Assembly (NCBI GenBank): GCA_027073875.1
Contig: JALTEO010000271.1
Span: 1-7,047 of the forward strand
Source of the DNA: Bacteroidales bacterium
Lineage (GTDB): Bacteria > Bacteroidota > Bacteroidia > Bacteroidales > JALTDM01
Length of the DNA stretch: 7,047 nucleotides
Direction: 5' to 3'
Part shown: piece after piece, positions 1-6,558 of the stretch
Layout: each line of letters starts with the position of its first letter
Position numbering within the stretch: position 1 is the first letter of the stretch
Made by a program: the position numbers and the translations under genes
Notes under the pieces: model-generated
Seen by the model: the letters and a program-made list of their open reading frames with translations, nothing else
The model's database searches: none
What the model was told of the DNA's origin: nothing

Positions 1-2
1 TA

Positions 3-1679
3 AATACCGCCGGACAAGATGCTTCGGTTGCTTTATCTGCTGACGGACAGACACTTTTTGTATATCATGCTGATGGAGAAAGAGATGGTGATATCTATGT
101 GTTATACAAAAAAGGTGATTCATGGACAACTCCACAAAAATTAGGACCAAACATTAATACAAAATATAAAGAGACACAGGTAAATATCTCCGCTGATGGA
201 CAAACACTTTATTTTACAAGCAATCGTAAAGGAGGACAAGGCGGAATGGATATTTACAAATCACATCTTTTGCCCGATGGCACATGGGGTGTAGCAGAAA
301 ATCTTGGTCCGGAAATAAATACACCTTATGACGAGGAAAGTCCTTTTATTCTTCCTGATGGTATTACCTTATTTTTTAGTTCCAAAGGACACAAAACGAT
401 GGGCGGATATGATATCTTTTTCTCTATATTTAATAAAGAAACTAACACTTGGTCAGCACCTGAAAATGTGGGTTATCCGATAAACTCTGCCGAAGATGAT
501 GTATTTTATATTCCAACTCCCGAAAACGAACGAGCTTATATGTCTTCACAACGGGTTGGTTCTTTAGGACGATCAGATTTGTATATGATTTCGGCACCTT
601 ATGAGCAAAAAACACCATGCACCGTCCTAAAAGGTGTTATTTATAATGTTGATAGTGTGGTACCTCAAAATATGATTATTAATGTTACCGATAAAGCAAC
701 CGGTAAGTTGGTTGGACAATATCGTCCTAAGAATAAAACGGGAGAATTTTTGTTTTATCTTGAACCGGGGGAATACCATGCTGATTTCGTGGCAGATGGT
801 TTTTCTTATTTTAATACTGATTATTCAGTCGAAAAAGGTAGTGTATATCAGTTGATTAATAGACCTATTATTCTAAAGCCGATTGTGTTAAACAATTTGA
901 AATATCTTACATTTTCTTTTGGAAGTAAAAAGATGTCAGAAACACTTAAAACTGATTTGAAAAAGCTGGTAGAATATCTTAAGGGAAAAGACTCATATAT
1001 TATTAATATTTATCCGGAAAACAGTGAAAGTAAATCACTTAACGATGCTCGGATCAAAAATGTCAGATTATTTATGAATAAAAATGGCATTATGAGAAAT
1101 CGTATCAAATCCGTTGACCGAGATAATTGGGATATCAATCTTGTAATTCTCAGCAAAGGTGATACTCAGTTAGTTGCTCAAAACAAAAGTCAAGGAGAAA
1201 ACAATGAGATTAATAATCAAATTGCTGTTAAGCAAGACAAAGTGGTTGTTCATGGTTTGCTGTTCGGATTCGACAAATTTCGAACAGAATATAATAATGA
1301 TGAAATGACAAAATTAGCAGATTACTTAAAAAATAATACAGAATCAAAAATTACGATTTTTGGTTATACTGACCCACAAGGTAATGTTAACTATAACAAA
1401 ATCTTATCTATTCGTCGGGCTAAATTTGTAAAAGGATTATTGACAACAAAAGGTGTATCTGCTTCTCAGATTCGTATAATCGGTCGTGGTGAGGCGGATC
1501 AGATTTCTATTAATCTAAACCCACGAACTCGCAAATATAACAGGCGGGTAGAATTTAAAGCTTCTCAAAAAGACCAAAATAAGCTGATATTTGTCCCGAT
1601 AGAAGTCCCTGAAAATTATCGGATTAAAGGCACTTTTAAAAAGAAATTAGGAGATGGTGGTAGAATAAATTTAAAATAA
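3..1679 (+). CDS. PD40-repeat / OmpA-family envelope protein (5' partial)
   Basis: The reading frame is open from base 3, so the start and any signal peptide lie upstream; 558 residues are visible. Residues 1-40, 52-87, 106-141 and 160-197 carry four PD40 (WD40-like) propeller blades, seen as repeated 'SADGQTLYFTSNR...G..DIY' patterns. Residues about 205-295 look like a carboxypeptidase-regulatory-type beta sandwich. Residues 301-382 resemble a decayed OmpA domain, and 416-520 form a full OmpA C-terminal domain with 'GYTDPQG', 'LSIRRA' and 'NRRVEF'. D457 and R472 match in spacing the two residues that bind diaminopimelate in OmpA-type domains, so peptidoglycan binding is likely. A basic tail of about 38 residues follows. 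The order propeller, sandwich, OmpA resembles PorE of the type IX secretion system, but Bacteroidota carry many paralogues of this kind, so the exact role is unassigned. A GTG at 99 could be read as a start, but the repeat pattern continues upstream of it. Confidence 0.88.
   Translation, partial: NTAGQDASVALSADGQTLFVYHADGERDGDIYVLYKKGDSWTTPQKLGPNINTKYKETQVNISADGQTLYFTSNRKGGQGGMDIYKSHLLPDGTWGVAENLGPEINTPYDEESPFILPDGITLFFSSKGHKTMGGYDIFFSIFNKETNTWSAPENVGYPINSAEDDVFYIPTPENERAYMSSQRVGSLGRSDLYMISAPYEQKTPCTVLKGVIYNVDSVVPQNMIINVTDKATGKLVGQYRPKNKTGEFLFYLEPGEYHADFVADGFSYFNTDYSVEKGSVYQLINRPIILKPIVLNNLKYLTFSFGSKKMSETLKTDLKKLVEYLKGKDSYIINIYPENSESKSLNDARIKNVRLFMNKNGIMRNRIKSVDRDNWDINLVILSKGDTQLVAQNKSQGENNEINNQIAVKQDKVVVHGLLFGFDKFRTEYNNDEMTKLADYLKNNTESKITIFGYTDPQGNVNYNKILSIRRAKFVKGLLTTKGVSASQIRIIGRGEADQISINLNPRTRKYNRRVEFKASQKDQNKLIFVPIEVPENYRIKGTFKKKLGDGGRINLK
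897..1151 (+). other. Degenerate OmpA-like domain inside the PD40/OmpA protein
   Basis: Visible residues 299-383 follow the same order as the genuine OmpA domain further on. 'FSFGSKK' matches 'FGFDKFR', 'LKKLVEYLKGKDSYIINIY' matches 'MTKLADYLKNNTESKITIFG', and 'SLNDARIKNVRLFMNKNGI' matches 'ILSIRRAKFVKGLLTTKGV'. The 'GYTDPQG' loop is replaced by a shorter 'YPENSE' with no TD pair, although the Arg equivalent to R472 appears kept. The fold is probably retained while peptidoglycan binding is probably lost. This rests on comparison by eye. Confidence 0.55.
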
Positions 1680-1697
1680 CTCTCGGTATGTCATTGT

Positions 1698-2669
1698 TTA
1701 TTTACTTCTCTTCACCACAAATTCCACAAAGTCCAATAAGTCTTTGTAAATGGATGAGTCTTTAAAATCGTCAATTTGTGCAATAGCGATATCGGTAAAC
1801 TCATTCATCTTTTGAGTGGCATAGACAATGCCATCATAGCGATTTACAAAATCAAATATTTCCCGTATTGTCTTATCCGTTTTATTTTTCTGCCGCAATA
1901 GCTTTATTATCTTTTTCTTTTCATTGTTTTCCGCTTGTTTTAAGCTAAAGAGTAATGGTAAGGTAATTTTCTTTTCTTTGATATCGTTCCCGACTTTTTT
2001 CCCCGTTTTGTTGCCATTATAATCCAAAATATCATCTTTTATCTGGAAAGCAATCCCGAGGTTCTCGCCAAAAAGTTTTAGTTTCTCAACCGTTTTGGTA
2101 TCTGCTCCGGCAGATTTTGCTCCGGCAGCAGCACACGAAGCCAAAAGGGTCGCCGTTTTCTTTCGGATAATTTTAAAATAAATTTCTTCGCTAATATCCA
2201 ATCGTTTCGATTTTTCTATTTGCAGCAACTCGCCTTCACTCATCTCTTTCACCGCCTCTGAGACAATCTCTAACAAATCATATTCTTTATTTTTCACTGC
2301 CAACAAAAGCCCTCGCGACAATAAATAATCGCCGATAAGCACGGTAATTTTATTTTTCCAAATCTTGTGAAGAGTTAGTAACCCGCGGCGACTGGCAGCA
2401 TCGTCCACCACATCGTCGTGAATCAGTGTTGCCGTGTGCATTAGTTCTATCAGCGTAGCGGCATCATAAGTAGATGGCGTAATTTCACCGGTTAATTTGG
2501 CAGAAAGCAAGACCAACAACGGTCGCATTTGTTTCCCTTTACTTCGCAAAACATAATTGGTAATCAAGTTCAATAAGTAAACATCCGACCGGAACGATTG
2601 CTTAAAATAATCGTTAAAAAAATCAAGTTCCTGACTTACAGGTAGTTTTATTTCCTTTAGTGATGCCAT
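1698..2669 (-). CDS. ispB: Long-chain polyprenyl diphosphate synthase
   Basis: This is a trans-prenyltransferase that extends an allylic diphosphate with isopentenyl diphosphate units. Numbering from the ATG at 2669 (323 aa), 'GKQMRP' lies at 45-50, the first aspartate-rich motif DDVVD at 85-89 with 'RRG' following, and the second motif DDILD at 212-216. The residues before the first motif (HTATLIH, Ala at position -5) are small, as in octaprenyl synthase IspB and unlike FPP or GGPP synthases with a bulky residue there. A long product, probably the menaquinone side chain, is inferred; the chain length cannot be read from sequence. An in-frame TTG at 2684 would add five residues, but the ATG gives 'MASLKEIK', which fits the family's usual start, and it has the ATAAGAA leader. 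The gene is last in the lpxC-fabZ operon, 27 nt after lolD, and converges on the OmpA-type gene. Confidence 0.9.
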   Translation of the reverse strand: MASLKEIKLPVSQELDFFNDYFKQSFRSDVYLLNLITNYVLRSKGKQMRPLLVLLSAKLTGEITPSTYDAATLIELMHTATLIHDDVVDDAASRRGLLTLHKIWKNKITVLIGDYLLSRGLLLAVKNKEYDLLEIVSEAVKEMSEGELLQIEKSKRLDISEEIYFKIIRKKTATLLASCAAAGAKSAGADTKTVEKLKLFGENLGIAFQIKDDILDYNGNKTGKKVGNDIKEKKITLPLLFSLKQAENNEKKKIIKLLRQKNKTDKTIREIFDFVNRYDGIVYATQKMNEFTDIAIAQIDDFKDSSIYKDLLDFVEFVVKRSK

Positions 2670-2696
2670 TTTTCTTATGGACAAAGATAGGAGAAA

Positions 2697-3356
2697 TTAC
2701 TGTTTGTTAGTTATCTTTCCATCTTGTATTGTAAAAATATGGTCGGTAGCATTCGCCAACTCTAAATTGTGGGTTACAATAACAATTGTTTGATTCATTT
2801 TCTTTTGCAAGTCTTTCAACAGATTGACAATTTCCCGTGTGTTCTGAGAATCAAGGTTTCCCGTCGGTTCATCGGCAAGAATAACTGACGGATCGGTAAC
2901 CAAAGCACGGGCAATTGCGACTCGCTGTTGTTCGCCTCCGGAGAGTTGATGTGGCTTGTGTGTCAACCGGTTATCAAGATTCAGAAATGATAAAATTTCT
3001 TTGGCTTTTTCTTCTGCTTTAGCTTTTGATTTTTTTTGAATTAATAAAGGCAACGACACATTTTCCAAAGCAGAAAATTCAGGCAATAAATGATGAAATT
3101 GGAATACAAATCCGATGTTTTGGTTCCTAAATTTAGATAGCTGCCTGTCTTTTAGGTTTGAGACATTTATGTTATTAATGATAATTTCGCCACGATCAAA
3201 ACCACTAAGTGTCCCTATAATTTGTAACAGGGTTGTTTTCCCTGCTCCGCTGGCACCGACAATAGCAACCAATTCACCCTTTTTAACAGACAGATCAATG
3301 CCTTTCAGTACCTCAATACTTCCAAAAGACTTATGGATGTCGTTTACCTGAATCAT
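2697..3356 (-). CDS. lolD: Lipoprotein-release ABC transporter ATP-binding protein, LolD type
   Basis: This is a cytoplasmic ATPase subunit of 219 aa, the normal size for a stand-alone LolD. Visible motifs are Walker A GASGAGKTT (34-42), the Q-loop in 'GFVFQFHHLLPEFSALENV' (82-100), the signature LSGGEQQR (138-145), Walker B VILADEP (158-164, catalytic E163), the D-loop 'GNLDS' and the switch His196. The 'FQFHHLLPEFSALENV' stretch is nearly that of E. coli LolD and separates it from FtsE and MacB-type ATPases, which otherwise look alike. With membrane subunits of the LolC/E type it would extract mature lipoproteins from the inner membrane for transfer to the outer membrane. No permease gene is in the window, so the partner is encoded elsewhere. 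It starts 6 nt after the lpxA stop, within an operon devoted to envelope synthesis, which agrees with a Lol role. Confidence 0.9.
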   Translation of the reverse strand: MIQVNDIHKSFGSIEVLKGIDLSVKKGELVAIVGASGAGKTTLLQIIGTLSGFDRGEIIINNINVSNLKDRQLSKFRNQNIGFVFQFHHLLPEFSALENVSLPLLIQKKSKAKAEEKAKEILSFLNLDNRLTHKPHQLSGGEQQRVAIARALVTDPSVILADEPTGNLDSQNTREIVNLLKDLQKKMNQTIVIVTHNLELANATDHIFTIQDGKITNKQ

Positions 3357-3362
3357 AAATTA

Positions 3363-4142
3363 TTATTCGAAATATCCCTTGATAATTCCTCTTGACGAAT
3401 TTCTTAGGAACAATAATATTTCATCCCTTTCGGGTGTTGCTTTCATATTGGCTTCAATATATTGAGATGCTTGAGTTACATTCATCTTATTACTAAAAAT
3501 AAGCCGGTACAGGTCTTGAATCTCATTGATTTTTTCGTTAGAGAAATTACGCCGCCGTAACCCGATGGAATTGATTCCTTCGTAAGCCAGTGGTTCTCTT
3601 CCGGCTTTAATGTATGGCGGGACATCTTTTCTGACCAACGAACCACCTGAAACGATAGAATGTTTCCCAATGTGAACAAACTGGTGAATAGCTGAGGTAC
3701 CACCAACAATTGCCCAATCCTCAACAATTACTTCACCCGCAATTTGAACACTATTTACAATTACGCAATTATCACCAATCACACAATCGTGTGCAACATG
3801 GACATAAGCCATTAATAATGAATGCTTACCAACAACTGTTTTCCCTTTTGATTTTGTTCCTCTGTTAATTGTAACGAACTCTCGAATTGTTGTATAATCT
3901 CCTATCTCGACGAAAGATTTTTCACCTTGAAATTTTAAGTCCTGAGGAATGGCAGAAATAACCGCACCCGGAAAAATCTTGCAATTCTTCCCAATGGTAG
4001 CTCCTTCCATGATAGTAACATTGCTCCCTATCCATGTTCCTTCGCCAATGGTAACATTTTTATCAATTGTAGTAAATGGCTCTATTACAACATTATCTGC
4101 AATATTAGAATCCGGATGTATATATGCTAAGGGTTGTCTCAT
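3363..4142 (-). CDS. lpxA: UDP-N-acetylglucosamine O-acyltransferase LpxA
   Basis: LpxA catalyses the first step of lipid A synthesis, moving a (R)-3-hydroxyacyl chain from ACP to the 3-OH of UDP-GlcNAc in the cytoplasm. The 259-aa protein (E. coli 262) has a left-handed beta-helix of hexapeptide repeats over about residues 5-175 and an alpha-helical C-terminal part from about 200. 'HVAHDC' at 115-120 holds the His pair equivalent to E. coli H122 and catalytic H125, here H115 and H118. 'IPQDLKF' (65-71) and 'HQF' (153-155) are LpxA hallmarks. The residue aligning with the E. coli acyl-chain ruler G173 is Gly166, which would allow a chain of C14 or longer (inference). The E. coli H191 position reads as Pro184 in a local 'GREPLAYEGINSIGLRRR' variant. 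The ATG overlaps the TAA of lpxC-fabZ by one base (TAATG), suggesting translational coupling. Confidence 0.97.
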   Translation of the reverse strand: MRQPLAYIHPDSNIADNVVIEPFTTIDKNVTIGEGTWIGSNVTIMEGATIGKNCKIFPGAVISAIPQDLKFQGEKSFVEIGDYTTIREFVTINRGTKSKGKTVVGKHSLLMAYVHVAHDCVIGDNCVIVNSVQIAGEVIVEDWAIVGGTSAIHQFVHIGKHSIVSGGSLVRKDVPPYIKAGREPLAYEGINSIGLRRRNFSNEKINEIQDLYRLIFSNKMNVTQASQYIEANMKATPERDEILLFLRNSSRGIIKGYFE

Positions 4143-5542
4143 TATGCTTTAGTTTTACTGATTTGTGCCGTAAATTCCCCTTGAGCAACAAGATTTTCAT
4201 TGACATAAGCTTGTCCTTTCATTACAGCAATGCCTCTCCGGACAGGAGAAACTAACTCTAACTTAAAGATAAGTGTGTCGCCGGGGACAACTTTCCTTTT
4301 AAATTTTACATTATCAATTTTAAGGAAATAAGTAGAATAGTTTTCAGGATCTTCCACTCCGTTTAAGATAAGAATGCCCCCTGTTTGTGCCATTGCTTCA
4401 ATTTGCAAAACACCCGGCATCACCGGTTCATCGGGGAAATGACCAACGAAGAAATATTCATTCATTGTTACATTCTTTACGCCAATAACTTCTTTGTCGG
4501 AAATGGAAATAATTTTATCTATTAACAAGAACGGCGGACGGTGGGGCAATAATTTCTTAATGGCATTAACATCCATCAAAGGTGTTTTTGAAGGATCGTA
4601 GGTATAAGGTAACTTTTTCTTTTTTTGTATTTTGTGATATTCGTAAATCTTTTTAGCAAATTCAATATTGGCAGAATGTCCGGGACGCGTTGCAAAAACT
4701 TTTGCTTTCATTCTTTTTCCCAACAAAGTAAGGTCTCCCAGCAAATCTAATAATTTATGGCGAGCGGGCTCATTCGGGTAGTATAGGTCCAAATTATTTA
4801 AAATACCATATTGTGGCACAACATCTAATTTCGGTTTGTTAAAAAGGTCTGCCAAATGGTCAATTTCTTTTTTTGATGTTTCCTTATCTACAATAACAAT
4901 TGCATTTTCTAATTCTCCGCCACGGATAAGATTATTGTTATAGAGTGTTTCCAGTTCGTGTAAAAAGACAAAAGTGCGTGCTTTGGAAATTTCCTTTGCA
5001 TATAAATCTAAGTTATCAAGTGCTGCAAACTGATTGGCAAGATAGGATGAGTCATAATCAATAAGCACATTTAGTTTGAAATCATCGTCAGGGATAGCAA
5101 TCAACTCAATATCATTATCTTCATCTCTGAATACAACAGGTTCTGTGATTTCAATAAATTCGCGTGGTGCATCTTGAACCGTAATTCCCGCATCCAAAAT
5201 TTTGTCAACAAATGGCTGACTGCTACCATCAAGGATAGGTACCTCCGGTCCGTCAATCTGAATAATTACATTGTCTATTCCTGTCCCCCACAGTGCCGAA
5301 AGCAAATGTTCAATCGTTGCTATGTTAATATCTTCTTTTTGTATGGTTGTTCCTCGTTGAGTAGAAATAACATTATTAATATTTGCTTTAATAATTGGCT
5401 CTCCTTCAATATCTACTCGTTGAAAGGCAATACCGGTATTGGGTTCAGAAGGTAAAATATTTAAGGTAGCATCTTTTCCTGAATGTAATCCTTTCCCATT
5501 TAGTGTAAATGGCTTGGCTAAAGTTTTTTGATTTAAATCCAT
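4142..5542 (-). CDS. lpxC-fabZ: Bifunctional UDP-3-O-acyl-GlcNAc deacetylase / 3-hydroxyacyl-ACP dehydratase (LpxC-FabZ fusion)
   Basis: Two enzymes lie in one 466-aa chain. LpxC (about residues 1-302) is the zinc deacetylase that commits UDP-GlcNAc to lipid A. 'IEHLLSAL' supplies E78 and H79, 'RHKLLD' supplies H262 and D266, and H289 in 'RPGHSAN' is the likely catalytic His. A Lys-rich linker (about 303-324) leads to FabZ (about 325-466), with 'LLPHRPPFLLIDKI', 'GHFPDEPVMPGVLQIEAMAQ' and the catalytic pair H368 and E382. FabZ dehydrates (R)-3-hydroxyacyl-ACP in fatty-acid elongation. The fusion is characteristic of Bacteroidota. I chose the ATG at 5542 because 'MDLNQKTLAKPFTLNGKGLHSG' matches the family start. 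A TTG at 5578 would add 12 residues, but it lies inside the predicted -7 box and would not be transcribed. This is the first gene of a four-gene operon and ends in a TAATG overlap with lpxA. Confidence 0.96.
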   Translation of the reverse strand: MDLNQKTLAKPFTLNGKGLHSGKDATLNILPSEPNTGIAFQRVDIEGEPIIKANINNVISTQRGTTIQKEDINIATIEHLLSALWGTGIDNVIIQIDGPEVPILDGSSQPFVDKILDAGITVQDAPREFIEITEPVVFRDEDNDIELIAIPDDDFKLNVLIDYDSSYLANQFAALDNLDLYAKEISKARTFVFLHELETLYNNNLIRGGELENAIVIVDKETSKKEIDHLADLFNKPKLDVVPQYGILNNLDLYYPNEPARHKLLDLLGDLTLLGKRMKAKVFATRPGHSANIEFAKKIYEYHKIQKKKKLPYTYDPSKTPLMDVNAIKKLLPHRPPFLLIDKIISISDKEVIGVKNVTMNEYFFVGHFPDEPVMPGVLQIEAMAQTGGILILNGVEDPENYSTYFLKIDNVKFKRKVVPGDTLIFKLELVSPVRRGIAVMKGQAYVNENLVAQGEFTAQISKTKA

Positions 5543-5546
5543 AAAA

Positions 5547-5553
5547 TTCTTAT
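5547..5553 (-). promoter_or_regulatory. A-rich start-proximal leader motif ATAAGAA of lpxC-fabZ
   Basis: ATAAGAA ends 4 nt before the chosen ATG. No GGAGG-like Shine-Dalgarno sequence is present, which is usual for Bacteroidota, where A-rich sequence just before the start aids initiation. The same heptamer precedes the ispB ATG (2672-2678, 2-nt gap) and the tsf ATG (6536-6542, no gap), which supports those three start choices. Confidence 0.35.
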
Positions 5554-5575
5554 TGTCTTTTTCTCTTTCGGATGG

Positions 5576-5605
5576 CAAAGATAATGTTTACTATGAGATT
5601 GGCAA
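5576..5605 (-). promoter_or_regulatory. Predicted Bacteroidota sigma-ABfr-type promoter of the lpxC-fabZ operon
   Basis: Read on the minus strand, TTG (5603-5605) is followed after 19 nt by TATCTTTG (5576-5583). This matches the Bacteroidota pattern of TTG near -33 and TAnnTTTG near -7 with about 19-21 nt between. An A8 tract (5614-5621) lies just upstream and could act as an UP-like element. Transcription should begin near 5570, giving a leader of roughly 28 nt before the ATG at 5542. The element lies downstream of the tsf terminator, as expected for a separate transcription unit. Confidence 0.6.
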
Positions 5606-5656
5606 AATTCCTATTTTTTTTAATCCAACAAATAAGGAATTCTTAAAGATTGGACA

Positions 5657-5689
5657 AAAAAAATCCCGACTTTTTGTCGGGATTTTTTT
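5657..5689 (-). terminator. Intrinsic terminator after rpsB-tsf
   Basis: A perfect 8-bp stem (5663-5670 with 5676-5683, sequence ATCCCGAC / GTCGGGAT) encloses a 5-nt loop. It is flanked by A8 on the left and T7 on the right on the plus strand, so A-U pairs lengthen the stem and each strand gives a U-run. It begins about 19 nt past the tsf stop and ends the minus-strand rpsB-tsf transcript before the lpxC promoter. It could also act on plus-strand transcription, but no plus-strand gene in the window reads into it. Confidence 0.9.
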
Positions 5690-5707
5690 ATTATTTATCT
5701 TGATTAA

Positions 5708-6535
5708 TTAGTCGGCTAAAGAATAGCGGACAAAATTAATAACTTGTAAATCAGCGTCATTTTGTTTGATGTAATCACGAACAGTCATTTTATGTTCGCG
5801 AATAAATTGCTGGTTAAGTAATGTTGCTTCTTGGTAAAATTTATTTAATTTTCCCATAGCAATTTTTTCTAATAAATTTTCAGGTCGATTTTCATTACGG
5901 GCTTGTTCCTTAGCAATTTCCATTTCTTTATTAACGATATCTTGAGGAACATTTTCCTTATCTACTGCAATAGGATTCATAGCAGCAACTTGCATTGCTA
6001 CATCGTGTGCAATTTGTTCGTCTTCCGGTTTTTTATTAAATAAAACCAATGATGCTAATTTATTTCCGGTATGGATATAAGCATTAATGTAAGGTGCTTC
6101 TGTTTTTTGATAAAAAGGAATATCAATTTTCTCGCCAATTACACCTATCTGCTCATTGACCATATCTTCAACGGTAACACCATTTATCTGAAGTTTTTTT
6201 ACTTCTTCTACGGAAGAAGCACCATTTTGAACGGCTGCATCAATAATTGTTTGGGCAAATTGAACAAATTTATCTGTTTTTGCCACAAAATCGGTTTCGC
6301 AATTTAATGCTAAGATATAACCATTGCCATTCTCAATTCTTGTTACAACAACACCTTCTTTTGCTTCTCGATCTGATCTTTTAGAAGCAATTGCTTGTCC
6401 TTTTTCGCGAATAATATCTTTCGCCTTGTCAAAGTCTCCTTCAGCATCCTGAAGTGCTTTTTTACAATCCATCATACCGGCTCCCGTTGATTTTCTCAAC
6501 TTTTGGATATCCGACATTGCTACTTTATAACTCAT
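5708..6535 (-). CDS. tsf: Translation elongation factor Ts
   Basis: EF-Ts is the cytoplasmic guanine-nucleotide exchange factor that regenerates EF-Tu-GTP. The protein is 275 aa, close to the usual length of about 280. The N-terminal UBA-like domain (about 7-45) has 'LRKSTGAGMMDCKKAL'. The core carries 'CETDFVAKTD' (79-88), whose TDFVA loop contacts the EF-Tu nucleotide site near the Mg2+. The C-terminal subdomain has 'HTGNKLASLV' (155-164) and 'HDVAMQVAAM' (177-186). The ATG at 6535 is chosen because ATAAGAA abuts it directly; an internal ATG at codon 7 is possible but less likely. It lies 23 nt downstream of rpsB, the widely conserved rpsB-tsf pair, and is followed by a strong terminator. 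All expected motifs are present. Confidence 0.97.
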   Translation of the reverse strand: MSYKVAMSDIQKLRKSTGAGMMDCKKALQDAEGDFDKAKDIIREKGQAIASKRSDREAKEGVVVTRIENGNGYILALNCETDFVAKTDKFVQFAQTIIDAAVQNGASSVEEVKKLQINGVTVEDMVNEQIGVIGEKIDIPFYQKTEAPYINAYIHTGNKLASLVLFNKKPEDEQIAHDVAMQVAAMNPIAVDKENVPQDIVNKEMEIAKEQARNENRPENLLEKIAMGKLNKFYQEATLLNQQFIREHKMTVRDYIKQNDADLQVINFVRYSLAD

Positions 6536-6558
6536 TTCTTATGAATTTTTCTGATTAA

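Noticed and set aside
99..101. GTG at 99 as the start of the PD40/OmpA gene
   Set aside because: The same frame is open to base 3 and encodes a further propeller blade with the expected 'SADGQTLF' pattern, so the true start is outside the window.
2682..2689. A second TATCTTTG (-7-like) on the minus strand just ahead of the prenyl synthase ATG
   Set aside because: No TTG lies 17-23 nt upstream of it, and transcription from it would leave a leader of only about 5 nt. It is probably chance, and the gene is more simply explained as the last cistron of the operon.
3115..4152. Short plus-strand open frames opposite lolD and lpxA
   Set aside because: They lie wholly within confidently identified genes, lack plausible leaders and show no recognisable domains.
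5622..5655. Possible operator-like inverted repeat around GAATTC in the tsf-lpxC gap
   Set aside because: The arms TAAG and TTAA around GAATTC do not pair perfectly, and such A+T-rich near-palindromes are expected by chance.
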